A stretch of DNA of 64,000 bases from Astropecten irregularis. Taxonomy: Eukaryota; Echinodermata; Asteroidea; Paxillosida; Astropectinidae. This document shows, one piece after another, positions 19,837-30,088 of this stretch. Position numbers and translations under genes: made by a program. The stretch covers positions 10,664,001-10,728,000 of the forward strand of contig OZ020248.1 of assembly GCA_963971285.1 (NCBI GenBank), read 5' to 3'. The notes under the pieces are model-generated. The model was not told where the DNA came from. It was given only the letters and a program-made list of their open reading frames with translations, and searched no databases. Each line of letters starts with the position of its first letter. Within the stretch, counting starts at the first letter, position 1.

Positions 19837-22800
19837 ATGGCCAGTTCTGAATTGTCTCTTCAGAACATTTGTAGACTCTGCGGAAAGGAAGGGGCTGTGC
19901 AAGTTGGCAGGACTCCACATAATAAAGACACCTACACAAATATAATTCAACGAGCCCTTAACATCGACATCACATGCGACAATTCTTGTGTTCATCCACC
20001 GTTCATTTGTCACAGCTGCGAGAGGAAGTTGAAGATCTGGTGGGATAAAGAAAAGCGCCACAAGAAGGACAACATATGCAACATTAATGTTCCTCAATTT
20101 GTTGAAGTAGGCTGCCCACATTGTTCCTCATCGGTCTCGTCATTTGAAGACATTGCCACGTGCCACAACTTGGTAGTATGGCAGGGCCCAACCTTCATCC
20201 AAGCCATGAGAATGTGGACAAATGGGCTGCCATGTGCATTGGTTCGGAAACTGGCAGACATGTCATGGGAGTTATTTGTTTGTAACATTCAAGTTGTATC
20301 TGGAAGCGCCGCAATTGAGGGCCTACCCACTCGTCTTGAGGACAATGCCAGCATTGTTGCCCTCATACATGCCGTCGCCAACACGAATGTTTGTGTTGGC
20401 GTCAATGAGTTTCCTGTATTGGTGAAATCCAAGTTTGGTATGAAGGGAGAAATACCTATCACCATAACCGGAAGCGATGTGTACCAGGTCCAGCCATTCG
20501 AGACGGTGCGCCACAGGAATTGCTCACTTCTTATCAAGAAGCCAGCAACAAGGTGCACAATCTGCAAAGTGCATCGCGGTGATCTGGCATCTGCAGAGAA
20601 CCGGATGACCAAAAATGTGCCAGTCACTGGAAGCAGTTCCTGCACGAGAAATGATCTAATGAGTCGAGGAGATCTTATCCGGAAAACCACTCTTCTCAGC
20701 CAGGAGAAAAGATGTCTGCAACGAAAGACCAAGAGCATGGCTGCCCAGATCACCAACCTTATTGAGCGTGAAGGCACAGAACTACAACCAGAACAACAAC
20801 AACAACTTGAAGTGTGTGTCGCAGAGCATGATGATACACTGAAGGAACTACTGGGGCATGGAACACCAGCATCCCTTCTCTGGGAGCAGCAGAAGAAGAG
20901 TGCCAGCAAAGGAAAGGGGATGCGCTGGCATCCAGCTGTAATTCGCTGGTGCATTGCTGTTCGTAGTAAGTCCGCTAGTGCCTACAATCTCATCCGAGAC
21001 AGTGGTTTTCTTCACTTACCCCACCCTAGCACTCTCCATCCATATGCTCATTTTGGCAATCCTCAGTCTGGTTTCAATGCAGACATGATGAAGCGTATAA
21101 TGAGCGACATCAAAATCACATCACTGGCTGAACATCAGCGGAACATCACTCTGGCATTTGATGAAATGAAGGTCAAATCTGACCTCGTATATAACATGAG
21201 GTCTGGGCGCATAGTTGGGTTTCTTGATGTAGGAGATATTGCCAATGCTATCAATTCCTTTGAAAGGAAATGCAAAGGTGATGAGGATCCTCCACTTGCA
21301 TCCCACGTCCTTGTGTTAATGATACGGGGTATCTTCACTTCATTACGTGCTCCCATTGCATACTATGCAACCTGTGGTGTTTCCAGTTACCAGTTGTTGA
21401 CAATAATGAATGAAGCCATCTTGTTGCTTGAGACTGCTGGTTTCAAGGTGAGAGCTATTGTCTCGGATGGAGCATCTGCAAACAGAAAGTTCTACCGGCT
21501 GTTTGGTGAGACGGAGCAGACTGGGACATCCTACAAGGGCCCAAATCCAGCCAACTCCTCAAGAGATGTGTATTTGTTCTGTGATGTTCCTCACCTGTTG
21601 AAGACGACCCGCAATAATTGGGAAAATTCTGGATGGAACAACAAGACCAGGAACTTACATGTATGTATTCATTATTTTGTATTCATCGTTTGGTGTTTTC
21701 TGTCTGTGTTTATTTCTTTCTTTTCTTTCTTATCCTTTTTTTTGGGGGGGGGGAGGGCACCAATTTCCTGTGTTGTCAACAACCGTAAACACAAGTGAAT
21801 TCAATATAGATGGATGTTGTGTTTTGGATTTCATTAATTCATTTATCCAATTTTTATTTACCTTGCAACATGTTATTTTACCTCCAATAAAGGTGCATGG
21901 TTCTCAATCTGTTCTTTGGTGTTTGTGATATTGAATCCTGAGAATTGGGAACCAGTTTCATTGTTATGCATTATTTAGACTTCATCTGTTTATTCTTTGA
22001 TTTAGTTCCGCAAGCAAGACATTAAGTGGGGACATCTGGTTCAGCTGTACGAAAATGATGTTGGTCTGCAGAGGGCATCTCCTGGTCTGCGGAAACTTCA
22101 CAAACTGACGTACGAACACCTCCATCTGACACCATCATTACGAATGCGGGTTTACATGGCTGCCCAGGTATTGTACTTTTTTTTTTTAGATAAAGCAAGC
22201 ACCATTTTAATACTGAACTTTCGGTTCCCATACAATGTATGGACCACGGCAGAGATTGATTGGTTCTAAACTTGTTAACATGTTTGATGAACTTTGCTAG
22301 CCCAACCACTAATGCATTTTTGTCTTTGGAAATTCCCGATAATAGGTCAGACGTAAGATTTGTACCAGCCATTAATTTTAAATTCTCAAGCAGCACATGA
22401 AAAAAAACATTTAAAAAAAAGCATGTATGATTACATGAAAACACAAAAAGAAGCATGTTTAATTGCAAAAAATGTGCAATTACAGTACATTTATTTTTCA
22501 TCTACTCACAAACAATGCTAATATTATTTTATAACAACATGCAGAGTTTTGCATTGGACCAAAATATTATTCCAATACTTGAAAATGTCAATTATTTATT
22601 TCCTTTTTATTTTGTTTTATAGGTTCTTAGTTCAACTGTGGCAAATGCTTTAGAGGCTCAAGGAAGACATGATACCAAGTCAACTCAGCTGTTCGTGTCG
22701 CACTTTGACAAGTTTTTCGACTGCCTCAATGTATCAAATCCCCATGACGGAAGGAATAAGTGCAAACCAGCCCTACAAACCTACTCAACACCAGACGACT

Positions 22801-23903
22801 GGCGCTTTAAAGTAAATATTAACATTTATATTTCTGTGAAATCTTTAAAGCAAGACATGGATTTTTTAAAATGGCTTTGGAAAATGAAGAGAAAATAGGC
22901 AATAATTATTGCTGATTAATTTCAGTTGTAAAATGTGCTAAAGATGTTTAAGGTTTTGTTTCTATTAGATAAACTGAACATTAATTAATTGATTCATTTC
23001 CTTTTTCTTAAACCTGTAGTGGCTTCAAGAAAACTTTCTTGGGTTTCTGGATGAGTGGCAGAAGGAGGCAGACAGCTACCAAGATGTGGACAAAGAGACA
23101 AGACGGAAGATGTGTCTCAGCAGAGAGACACTTGAAGGCCTTAGAATCACAAGTAAGTTTGAATTCATGGGACTTGCCCTTAGTCTGGTTCCCGGACCCA
23201 AAAAGCGCCCGACTATTGTCTGTCAAATATAGGGTCAGGTATCGTCTACGTGTACTGGAGGGTCACGTGACCAAAAAAGTCAATTTCGGACTTTTTACGG
23301 AAAAATTAGAAACTCTAAAACTAGCTTCTGCGCCTGCGCAGACATGACAGCTGTGTCATGTTCTATTTTTAACCGTAGCCGATACCTGACCTAAGATTTT
23401 TAATAAGAGTCGTCAGGGAATCTTTGGGCAGGGAACCAGACTAACTTGCCCTAGGACCTGCTCACCAATGTTTTTGTTCTCCAGTGTGTGTGTAATTTCT
23501 TCTTCGCCTAGGATTATGTGCATTGTGCCACTAGTTAGTCATGTAATTGATGCAATCCATTGTTATTCTTGAAGTACACAATTATTTATACTATTTTTCC
23601 CCTTCTTCAGTTTCTTCCTTTGTAGAACTTGGAAAGACGCTTCTGACTGAACCTGGAGTCGAGTACCTGCTCAGCGAGAAATTCAGTCAGGACCCTCTTG
23701 AGGAGTATTTCTCCAAGCAACGCAGCACTGGGGGAAGTTGTGATAACCCAACGGTGGAGCAATTCGGCCACAACATGTTTGCTCTCCACGTCGCATCTTC
23801 TTTCGTGAAGGCATCAAAGAGGGGTAATGTTCGCAAAGTCCCACAAGGAGAAAATTCCATAGATGACACCCCATTACCCAAAAGGCCAAAGTGTAAATAT
23901 TAG
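19837..23903 (+). CDS. P-element/THAP9-type transposase with RAG1-N-like zinc region
   Basis: Exons are 19837-21660, 22006-22167, 22623-22811, 23020-23152 and 23611-23903. All borders are GT-AG, and the frame is kept across every join: 866 residues. The start ATG (atcATGGcc) has a good context; an in-frame ATG exists at 19786. N-terminus: C12-x2-C15, then RALNIDI...VHPPFICHSC (H53, C58, C61) and C93-x2-C96, a pattern like the zinc-binding non-core region of RAG1. No THAP domain (C2CH with AVPTF box) is present. A coiled-coil-like part follows (SQEKRCLQRKTKSM, then a Q-rich stretch). P-type core: RWHPAVIRWCIAVRSKSASAYNLI, catalytic Asp442 in AFDEMKVKSDLVY, Asp544 in IVSDGASANRKFY, then LFCDVPHLLKTTRNNW. 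The C-terminal part has KLTYEHLHLTPSLRMRV and LSEKFSQDPLEEYFSKQRSTGG with DNPTVEQF. The third catalytic acid was not assigned. It is expected to be a nuclear cut-and-paste transposase; P-type enzymes use GTP. Confidence 0.92.
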
Positions 23904-24383
23904 TGTTCATCTTTTTCTGTGGCCAAAGTATGAATGTAGGGTGTCCATGTGCCACCCATCCAAAAATGTTCTCTCTAAATTTGATATCCATTTTTTTTTT
24001 AGATTTCTCAGATCTCTGCCAGCTTATAGAAAATTAATTGCAAAGCTGATCAGCGGTTTGTTATACCATGAAGCTAGGAAGCTAGTTCCATTGTTATACT
24101 GTACCATAGAGCATTCAGCAAGGAAAAATATACTGCCCATAGGCCTTCTTTGTTAATTACAATTGTACATGTATATAAGACCTCGCTATTTGTTATACTT
24201 GGCATAGCAAGTGGGACAATTTTACCCAGGAACTTTTTGGTTTATGCATATTTACCTCTGTATTGACCTTGTGTCAAGAAAAAAACAAGACTATATTTTT
24301 GAGAAAGTTTAACGTACAATACAATGGAGTCGGCATAACTTTTTTCTGCTTTGGGCATCTTCAACAGAGCTTTTATTCTCAGT

Positions 24384-25531
24384 GGTTTATAGAATGGAAC
24401 AAAATTGGAAAAAGCCATGAAAGAGATTGTTCGGTTTCTGTAAAACAAAATGTATAATATTGAAATTAATGCAAATCTTTTATTTCCGGATACCTCCAAA
24501 ATATATCAGCAGATTTTGATTGCTTCAGTTGAAATTTAATACAATTCAGGAATTCATCTACAAAACCGAAAACTGTTTTCTCAAGGAAAAGTTGAACAAG
24601 AGTATCTAGTCCAGGGTACAGAAATACTACCATGTAAAAATAGAGCAAAAACTGTACATTTATAGGTATTTTTCTTGAAATGAAAATTTCATCAATGTAA
24701 TTATTAGGAGGGCCTGACGCGTTTCGATCCTAGCAGGATCTTTCTCAAAGGCTAAAAGATTTTGAGAAAGATCCTGCTAGGATCAAAACGCGCCAGGTCC
24801 TACTAACTTTAAGCATTTGATATATTGAAGCTCATTTTGGCTGATGAGCAGTTTGCAGCAGTTATTACTTGCATTGTAAATATTCTTAGAGTGGAACAGA
24901 ATTGGAAACAGCCACGAAAGAGAGTGTTAAGTTTCTGTAAAACAAAATGTATAATATTAATATGATTGCAAATCTGTTCTTTCCAGATACCTCCAAAATA
25001 TATCAGCTGATTTTTATTGCTTCAGTTTAAATTCAATACTAAACAATTCAGGAATTCATCTACAAAACCGAAACTGTTTGTGATTTTCTAAAAGTAAAGT
25101 TGAACAAAAGTGTCTAGTCCAGGGTACAGAAATACTCCCCTGTCAAAATAGAGCAAAAACTGTACAGGCATCTAGGCATTTTTATGGAAATAAAAACTTC
25201 ATCATTGTAAATACTCTTAAAATGAAACAGACTTGGAAATAGCCTCGAAAGAGATTGTTCAGTTTCTGTAAAACAAAATGTATAACATTCAATTATTAAT
25301 ATTAATGCATTTATTTAATTTTTTCCGGATACCTCCATAATAAATCAGCTGATTTTGATTGCTTCAGTTGAAATTCAATACAATTCAGGAATTCATCTAA
25401 AAAACCGAAACTGTTTGTCATTTGCTCAATGAAAAGTATCTAGTCCAGGGTACAAAAATACTACCATGTAAAAATACAGCAACTGTATATTTGTAAGTAT
25501 TTTTCTTGATATGAAAACTTCATCACTGTAA
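24384..25531. repeat. Three about 320-bp tandem repeats
   Basis: Copies lie at about 24384-24700, 24889-25209 and 25210-25531. Each has rtggaacaraattggaaa-like starts, gtttctgtaaaacaaaatgt, ggatacctccaaaatatatc, caattcaggaattcatctac and agtccagggtacagaaatac. Copies 1 and 2 are separated by the 24704-24806 hairpin element and its flank. Confidence 0.85.
24704..24806. repeat. Hairpin repeat (CCTAGCAGGATC family), copy 1
   Basis: A near-perfect palindrome: ttaggagggcctgacgcgtt tcgatcctagcaggatc, then its complement after a short loop. The adjoining sequence to the right (gcatttgatatattgaagc, then ggctgatgagcagttt) is also shared, in inverse orientation, with the copy at 39056. Confidence 0.85.
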
Positions 25532-25632
25532 ATATTCTTAGAAACAGGTTTCCAACTTCTGCACATTATAATTTCCTTGTTTGCTTCAATTTACCTGTAC
25601 AGACTGTACGCACTTGACCAGGGAATCAAAGG

Positions 25633-28044
25633 CTACTTTAAATCCTTTCGTAAAGCCTTTTCTGCTTTTTTAGAAATATTTTTCTTTTCTGCCTTTTTCA
25701 TTTGTAAATAAACTTTGATGAATGCATTTGTTCTTGTTTTGATGTAGTACTTAACAATGATTTCCATCAATGTTTTGGAGGGGTTACCACTAATTTTATC
25801 CTTAATTAGACCACACCAGTAGTTTTGAACTTTAAAATCAGATGTAATTTTTTGAAACAATGATTCCTTAACATCTACACCTTGAAGATTATCTAAATTA
25901 GTTTTAGTCAAAAATGCCCGGCCAATAAATTCCATAGATCTCACAAAAAGGTATACTTGATCTGAAACTTGAAACAGTCTTCCTCTATTTTGAGCATCAA
26001 TCCACTCTTTTGTATATTCCAGAAATGTCTCTGCAGTATTTATGCTTGAAACTTGCCAAGATGATAGGAATTTGCAGTAGAGCTTTGCAGTTTTATTTGA
26101 CTGTTTTTCATATTTTTTTAACAACGAGAATGGAATGTATCCAGCCACATACCGTAGAACATTTTCTTCAATTTTATCCAAGGCCTCGGATTTCTTTGCC
26201 TCATCTGCAGTAGGCATATCTTTGTAATTTCTTGCCAACATAAACCGGGAAAAAACATATTGCAACAAATAATTCAAAGTTAACAGATTGTGTTCACCAT
26301 TAGTAAACAAATTAAGCGAGACAAGGAGTTGTTCCCAAGGCTCTCTTAAGTTGTTTGAAGCCTTTTTGAATCCAACCCACATTGCTTCGTATGCTTCTGG
26401 TTTCAATTTCAATTTTGTGGCTGTATTAACCTGCACCGAATCCCAAATTGTTGCCATGGAAACTGAACAAAATCCTAAAAATTGAGTATGGCTGACATAT
26501 GTAAGTAACTGGGTTACCAGCAACAATACTTTGATGGATATTGGCGAATCAATATTGAACATGGGATGGTCTTTCATGGCCTGGAGAGAGTCCACAAAGT
26601 AGGATGATCCTCCTGTTACAGCATCTTCCTTGGTGTATTTTGCTTCTGGCCTGGAAGCTGAAAGAAAACAAAATAATTTTATTAAATTTTAACTAACTAA
26701 ATGTTTGTTTTCTTTTTGTTTTATTTAATTTCATCTCGCACAAACCAAATAATTTTCAGACTTAAAGGTAGTATCACACTTTGGTAACGTACCGAAAACA
26801 AGATCTTCACAGATTGACCTATAACTTACATGGGATAAAGATGGTGATGGTAGAAACATGTCGTTAAAATATTTCTGCCTGAAATGGTTTTGTTTTTTCA
26901 AGAAAAGAGTAAAACCAGTGACCGAAAACAGTTTTGAACTCGGGGTGAGATCAAAACCATTCTTTATGTTTTATAAGAAAAGTTGAGTCGTGTTTTTGCA
27001 AAAAACTTTTTTTATCTTTTAAAGATCAAAAATAAGAGAGAAAAATACAAGAAATAATGTGGTTGTTTTTCACTGTTTTCTCAAAAAGTAGGCACCGTAT
27101 GGGATTTTTTCATGGTACTGTATCTTCGTTGGTATTTTTTGCCATGAATATGTAGGCCTATTTGTTTGTTAAAACAAAGTATGATATTACCTTTAATAAC
27201 TGATACTAAGAATAATTGTACATTATATACAATATCTGGGAGGCAAATTACCTTGTTTTCTCCCTTTCTGGCCATCAGTAGACTTGATGTTTTTCATAGT
27301 CCCCGGCTTTGCCTTTGGTGATTCTTTCGGAGCTGCATACGAGAAAATATGAAAGATGTAAAACTAAAAGTAGGCTTGTTGTAGACAAGTGCGCTACGGT
27401 CTTACAGTCTATGTAAGATTTTGTTGTCGTTATTTGATTTACAGTGTTGCATGTAACTTCCTAAAACCAGATGGTGATCCACTGATAATATTCAGATAAC
27501 TCAATATTATACATACTCCAAAAAGACTAAGGGAAGCCATATTTGATTCTATATTTCGTTCTTTATTCAGAACATCTTCAGGAAATGTAACTTCCTGTTT
27601 GTATGTTTTCTAGGCCTAACAGTTACATGTTCCTGCAAAAAAAAATAAATGAAATGAAAAATGAAAAATGAAAAAAAAAATCCAAGAACAGACAATGAAT
27701 CGTTGGAAGAGTTATTTTGTTGTCGTTTTAAGCCTACCTGATGAAGAGGGCCTGCATTTTTCACAGAGCCATCCTGCCGGGAGAGTTTCCTCTGCCACGT
27801 CTTCCGCTAGGCCTGCACAAGTTAAGTGCCACCACTTTACAGTGCAGGCAACATCGTGACACTCTATCATCGTTACGGTTGGGTCATCTCCGCAGACACA
27901 GTACTTGTCTTCTACCACAGAAGTACTCATGTCTTCATCGATCAACGGATCGAAATCTGCATCAGACCAATCTGAAAAATCGTCTGGAATATCTAAAACG
28001 TCGTAGAAAGTTTCCGAAGCGTCCGAACTCGTACTCGCGGCCAT
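25633..28044 (-). CDS. PHD-finger protein of the P transposon (convergent second gene)
   Basis: Exons (minus strand) are 28044-27738, 27332-27252 and 26657-25633. Borders are GT-AG and phases join, giving 470 residues. The start codon context is aagATGGcc; an upstream in-frame ATG exists at 28086. Residues 1-46 are acidic. A C4HC3 PHD finger follows: C49, C51, C62, C67, H73, C76, C94, C97. Y48, M59 and W71 occupy the aromatic-cage positions used by ING2 and RAG2 PHD fingers to hold trimethylated H3K4, so histone-tail binding is a fair prediction. A short basic linker (residues about 100-145) leads to a helical C-terminal region of about 330 residues containing IEENVLRYVAGYIPFSLLKK, a motif of the sort seen near the C-terminus of P/THAP9-like and other transposon proteins; I do not recognise its fold. 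There is no Kelch repeat, so this is not RAG2. A role in target-site choice or as a transposition cofactor is inference. Confidence 0.85.
26762..27196. mobile_element. TTAA-family MITE in an intron of the PHD gene
   Basis: TTAA at 26762 is followed by AGGTAGTATCACACTTTGGT. It ends ACAAAGTATGATATTACCT with TTAA at 27193-27196. It lies between coding exons 2 and 3, so this family was still moving after the P transposon acquired the gene. Confidence 0.85.
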
Positions 28045-28110
28045 CTTGGATAAGTGCACACGGCCCTCATAGAGCACAATGCGCATGCGTGACAGCCAAT
28101 GGCCAGCTGC
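28045..28110 (-). promoter_or_regulatory. Probable promoter of the PHD gene
   Basis: Just upstream of the start (minus strand) are an inverted CCAAT box (ccaat on plus at 28096-28100) and a NRF-1-like motif, tgcgcatgcgtg, at 28080-28091. The transposase promoter at the other end has a similar gcatgcgca core. The assignment rests on motifs alone. Confidence 0.4.
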
Positions 28111-28215
28111 TTGAGTAGTCAGGCGTGATTTATGTGTGGTTAGATAGCGGTCGTAAAACTGGACACTTTGCGCCGCGGGGCAGTGTCGGCGGTGATCGTA
28201 GAAAACTTTGAAGTC

Positions 28216-28262
28216 GGAAAGTTCGATCTCCTTCTCTTCCTAGCTCTCTTCCTAGCTCCATG
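28216..28262 (-). repeat. Right terminal inverted repeat of the P transposon (with 12-bp duplication)
   Basis: On the minus strand it begins CATGGAGCTAGGAAGAG, repeats AGCTAGGAAGAG, then continues aaggagatcgaactttcc. The left end has only one AGCTAGGAAGAG unit, so the right repeat is 12 bp longer plus one base. Confidence 0.9.
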
Positions 28263-28986
28263 GTGATACAGTGTGTGCAGTGTATACATAGGCGGTCAAA
28301 GGTCAGGTTCACTGTGTACATTTAATACACTACACGCAGCATTACATGCATGCAATACAATGGCTGCATAGAAACAGTACATACACAGTGTACTGTAGTG
28401 TACGTGAATGGTCACACACACATAAATATGCCTAACAACGGCCATAAACAAACAAAATGTCATCGCCTAAAACATGCCAAATCACACTTTCTTCATCAAT
28501 TTACAACAAAAGGGCACTCACCACACGTTCTGGAAGGTGTTGCCTACATAACCACAGAGGCTTCACGGCCTATCCATGCTCAAAGAGCATGCACAAAGAT
28601 GCAAAATAATGCACCAAAAGTTGCAAGTTTGACAACTCCACAGAAAGTGAGTGGTTTCGCGCCTGTACGCTGACACATCACCCGAAGGCGAACAAACATA
28701 TTACTGCGCCGTCATTAAAATAAGACAATTATTTACCCCAAGATAAATATTAAGTTACTTAATACAAAGGATGTTGTATAATAGCTTTGTATTAATATGT
28801 AATAGTACAATTATAGAATGATGAGTTTAATAAAAGAGAAATTATCCCGGAGCCCTATTTTCTATGCGGGACTTATTCTAAGTTACTGTGTGACAAGTCA
28901 TTTCCTCGAACCGGAAACACTAATTTGCATATTATAATGAGGATAACATAAGATATATGGGGGCGGGCAAAGCGCAGATCCCCACA
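28263..28986 (-). repeat. 5' LTR of the retrotransposon, second segment
   Basis: GTGATAC at 28263-28269 repeats the last 7 bases of the other segment. 28270-28986 (717 bp) then matches 9697-10413. The LTR ends CCCCACA, followed by the target duplication CAAA at 28987-28990. Confidence 0.93.
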
Positions 28987-29556
28987 CAAAGGCCTACGTT
29001 TTACGGTCTATATCGTCCAGTGGGACCGGGTCTTTAAGAAACCACCTCCCCATTACGTTGTCCATCCCTAATTCCTTTCAAGGCGTGGCACACCATAAAA
29101 ATTACTATAGGCCTGTTTCACGGGGCGTGCTAGGGCTTGACAGAACGCCGAGACCGCATCGAACTGATGACCGCTCCCCCGGCCCTGGCTCCCGAGTAGA
29201 CTGAGTAAAGCCTCCCCCTCCATGGCTTGCTCTAATCACCATGAGGCCAGTATATGCGTATATGCATAGCACGATACCGATATGCACAGCAATGGCGCTC
29301 GCCTGGGCCATGTCCCCATCCCTTATACACACAACGCACCATGCATAATATCCCGCTGAAGGCTCCTGCTATATACTCTCATACACGGCGCTACTGTCCT
29401 CTTCAGGCAAACAGAAATTAACATCACCAGACTGTACAGCACCCAAGGGTGTCTCCGATGCTCCGATTAAGCTCCTCATTTAAGACGCGGTACTACTGCG
29501 TCGTAATAATCGAAGGATTAAAATTACTAATGAGAAGCAAACAACTCGGAAGATTA
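28987..29556. other. Unassigned sequence right of the nested insertion
   Basis: Begins with the right target duplication CAAA (28987-28990). The rest is moderately GC-rich with no coding signature or repeat I recognise. Confidence 0.4.
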
Positions 29557-29728
29557 TTAAAGGTAGTATCATACTTTGGTAAGAAACCAACTCAGAAATT
29601 TTCACAGATTTATAACTTACAGGGTGTGAATTAGATGGTGATGGTAGAAGCATACCGTTAAAAAAATTTCCGCCTGAAATGGTGTATTTAGTCCAGAAAT
29701 TAGAACCAAAGTATGATATTACCTTTAA
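29557..29728. mobile_element. TTAA-family MITE, short (172 bp) deletion form
   Basis: TTAA then AGGTAGTATCATACTTTGGT at the left. It ends AACCAAAGTATGATATTACCT and TTAA. The internal blocks end at tatttagtccagaaattag and jump directly to the right terminus. Confidence 0.85.
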
Positions 29729-30088
29729 AGATGACACAGTCGTTCTTTTGGTTCAGATATTCTGTTTTTGTGACCCCAGACCTGCAGGGTCCATTCGAGA
29801 TCACCGAGAAGCTTTGGAAATATCAAACAGCAAGAATTTGGAAGAGTCAACCATTGAGAAGTTCTCTCATGGTTGCGAAATCTTACAAAAGTGTAATCGT
29901 TTGAAAGGACATCAATGCTGGAGAGTGACCCGGACATCCCTGGTGAATCCTTGAGAGATTTTGACCGAGGTCCGGTCGTCCGGAGCCATGAGATAATTTC
30001 TCAATGGTTGGGAGGTGTTTTTTTAGCGTCGTGCGAAGAAGCCTTTGAAAGAGTTTCGTCAGAGAAATGAAAAAAATGAAGATGAGCA
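29729..30088. other. Unassigned sequence
   Basis: No repeat or gene recognised; short ORFs only. Confidence 0.4.

Larger units (their letters stand above)
23904..25632. other. Tail-to-tail spacer between the two transposon genes
   Basis: Non-coding. It holds a terminus-like word CATGAAGCTAGGAA at 24067-24080, three tandem repeats (24384-25531) and a hairpin element (24704-24806). The 3' UTRs of both convergent genes should lie here; no clear AATAAA was assigned. Confidence 0.6.
18205..28262. mobile_element. P-superfamily DNA transposon, 10,058 bp, with RAG1-N-like and PHD genes
   Basis: Ends are inverted repeats starting CATGGAGCTAGGAAGAG, flanked by a 7-bp duplication GTGATAC, inserted in the 5' LTR of the gypsy-type element. 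Drosophila P also starts with CATG, and its transposase core is recognisable here, so the superfamily call is firm. The element carries two convergent genes: the transposase (+, 19837-23903) and a PHD-finger protein (-, 28044-25633). A 1.73-kb tail-to-tail spacer holds a triple tandem repeat. Both genes have open exons and proper splice sites, so the copy may be autonomous. Confidence 0.92.
9278..28986 (-). mobile_element. Ty3/gypsy-type LTR retrotransposon carrying a nested P transposon
   Basis: The element reads on the minus strand. The 3' LTR is 9278-10413. The internal part (SGNH ORF, pol, gag, primer-binding site) is 10414-17785. The 5' LTR is 17786-18204 plus 28270-28986, split by the P-superfamily transposon at 18205-28262. 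The LTRs start TG and end CA on both strands. A 4-bp duplication CAAA flanks the whole at 9274-9277 and 28987-28990. The two LTR copies have identical lengths on each side of the break (419 and 717 bp), and no difference was noticed by eye, so the insertion is recent. The order protease, RT, RNase H, integrase is that of Ty3/gypsy (Metaviridae). Confidence 0.93.

Noticed and set aside
19837-20140. THAP domain at the transposase N-terminus
   Set aside because: No C2CH spacing with a following AVPTF-like box; the cysteines are spaced as in the RAG1 non-core region.
20289-20954. 221-codon minus-strand ORF
   Set aside because: Antisense shadow of the transposase exon.
23633-23636. Alternative acceptor (tttgtag) for the last transposase exon
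   Set aside because: Also in phase, but using 23610 keeps the ITxSFxELxKxLL stretch expected in P-type transposases.
18205-28262. A true RAG/Transib (ProtoRAG) transposon
   Set aside because: The catalytic part is of the P/THAP9 type (DEMK, SDGAS, CDVPHLLKT, SQDPLEEYF), the ends are CATG-type, and the partner has no Kelch repeats. Only accessory regions resemble RAG proteins.
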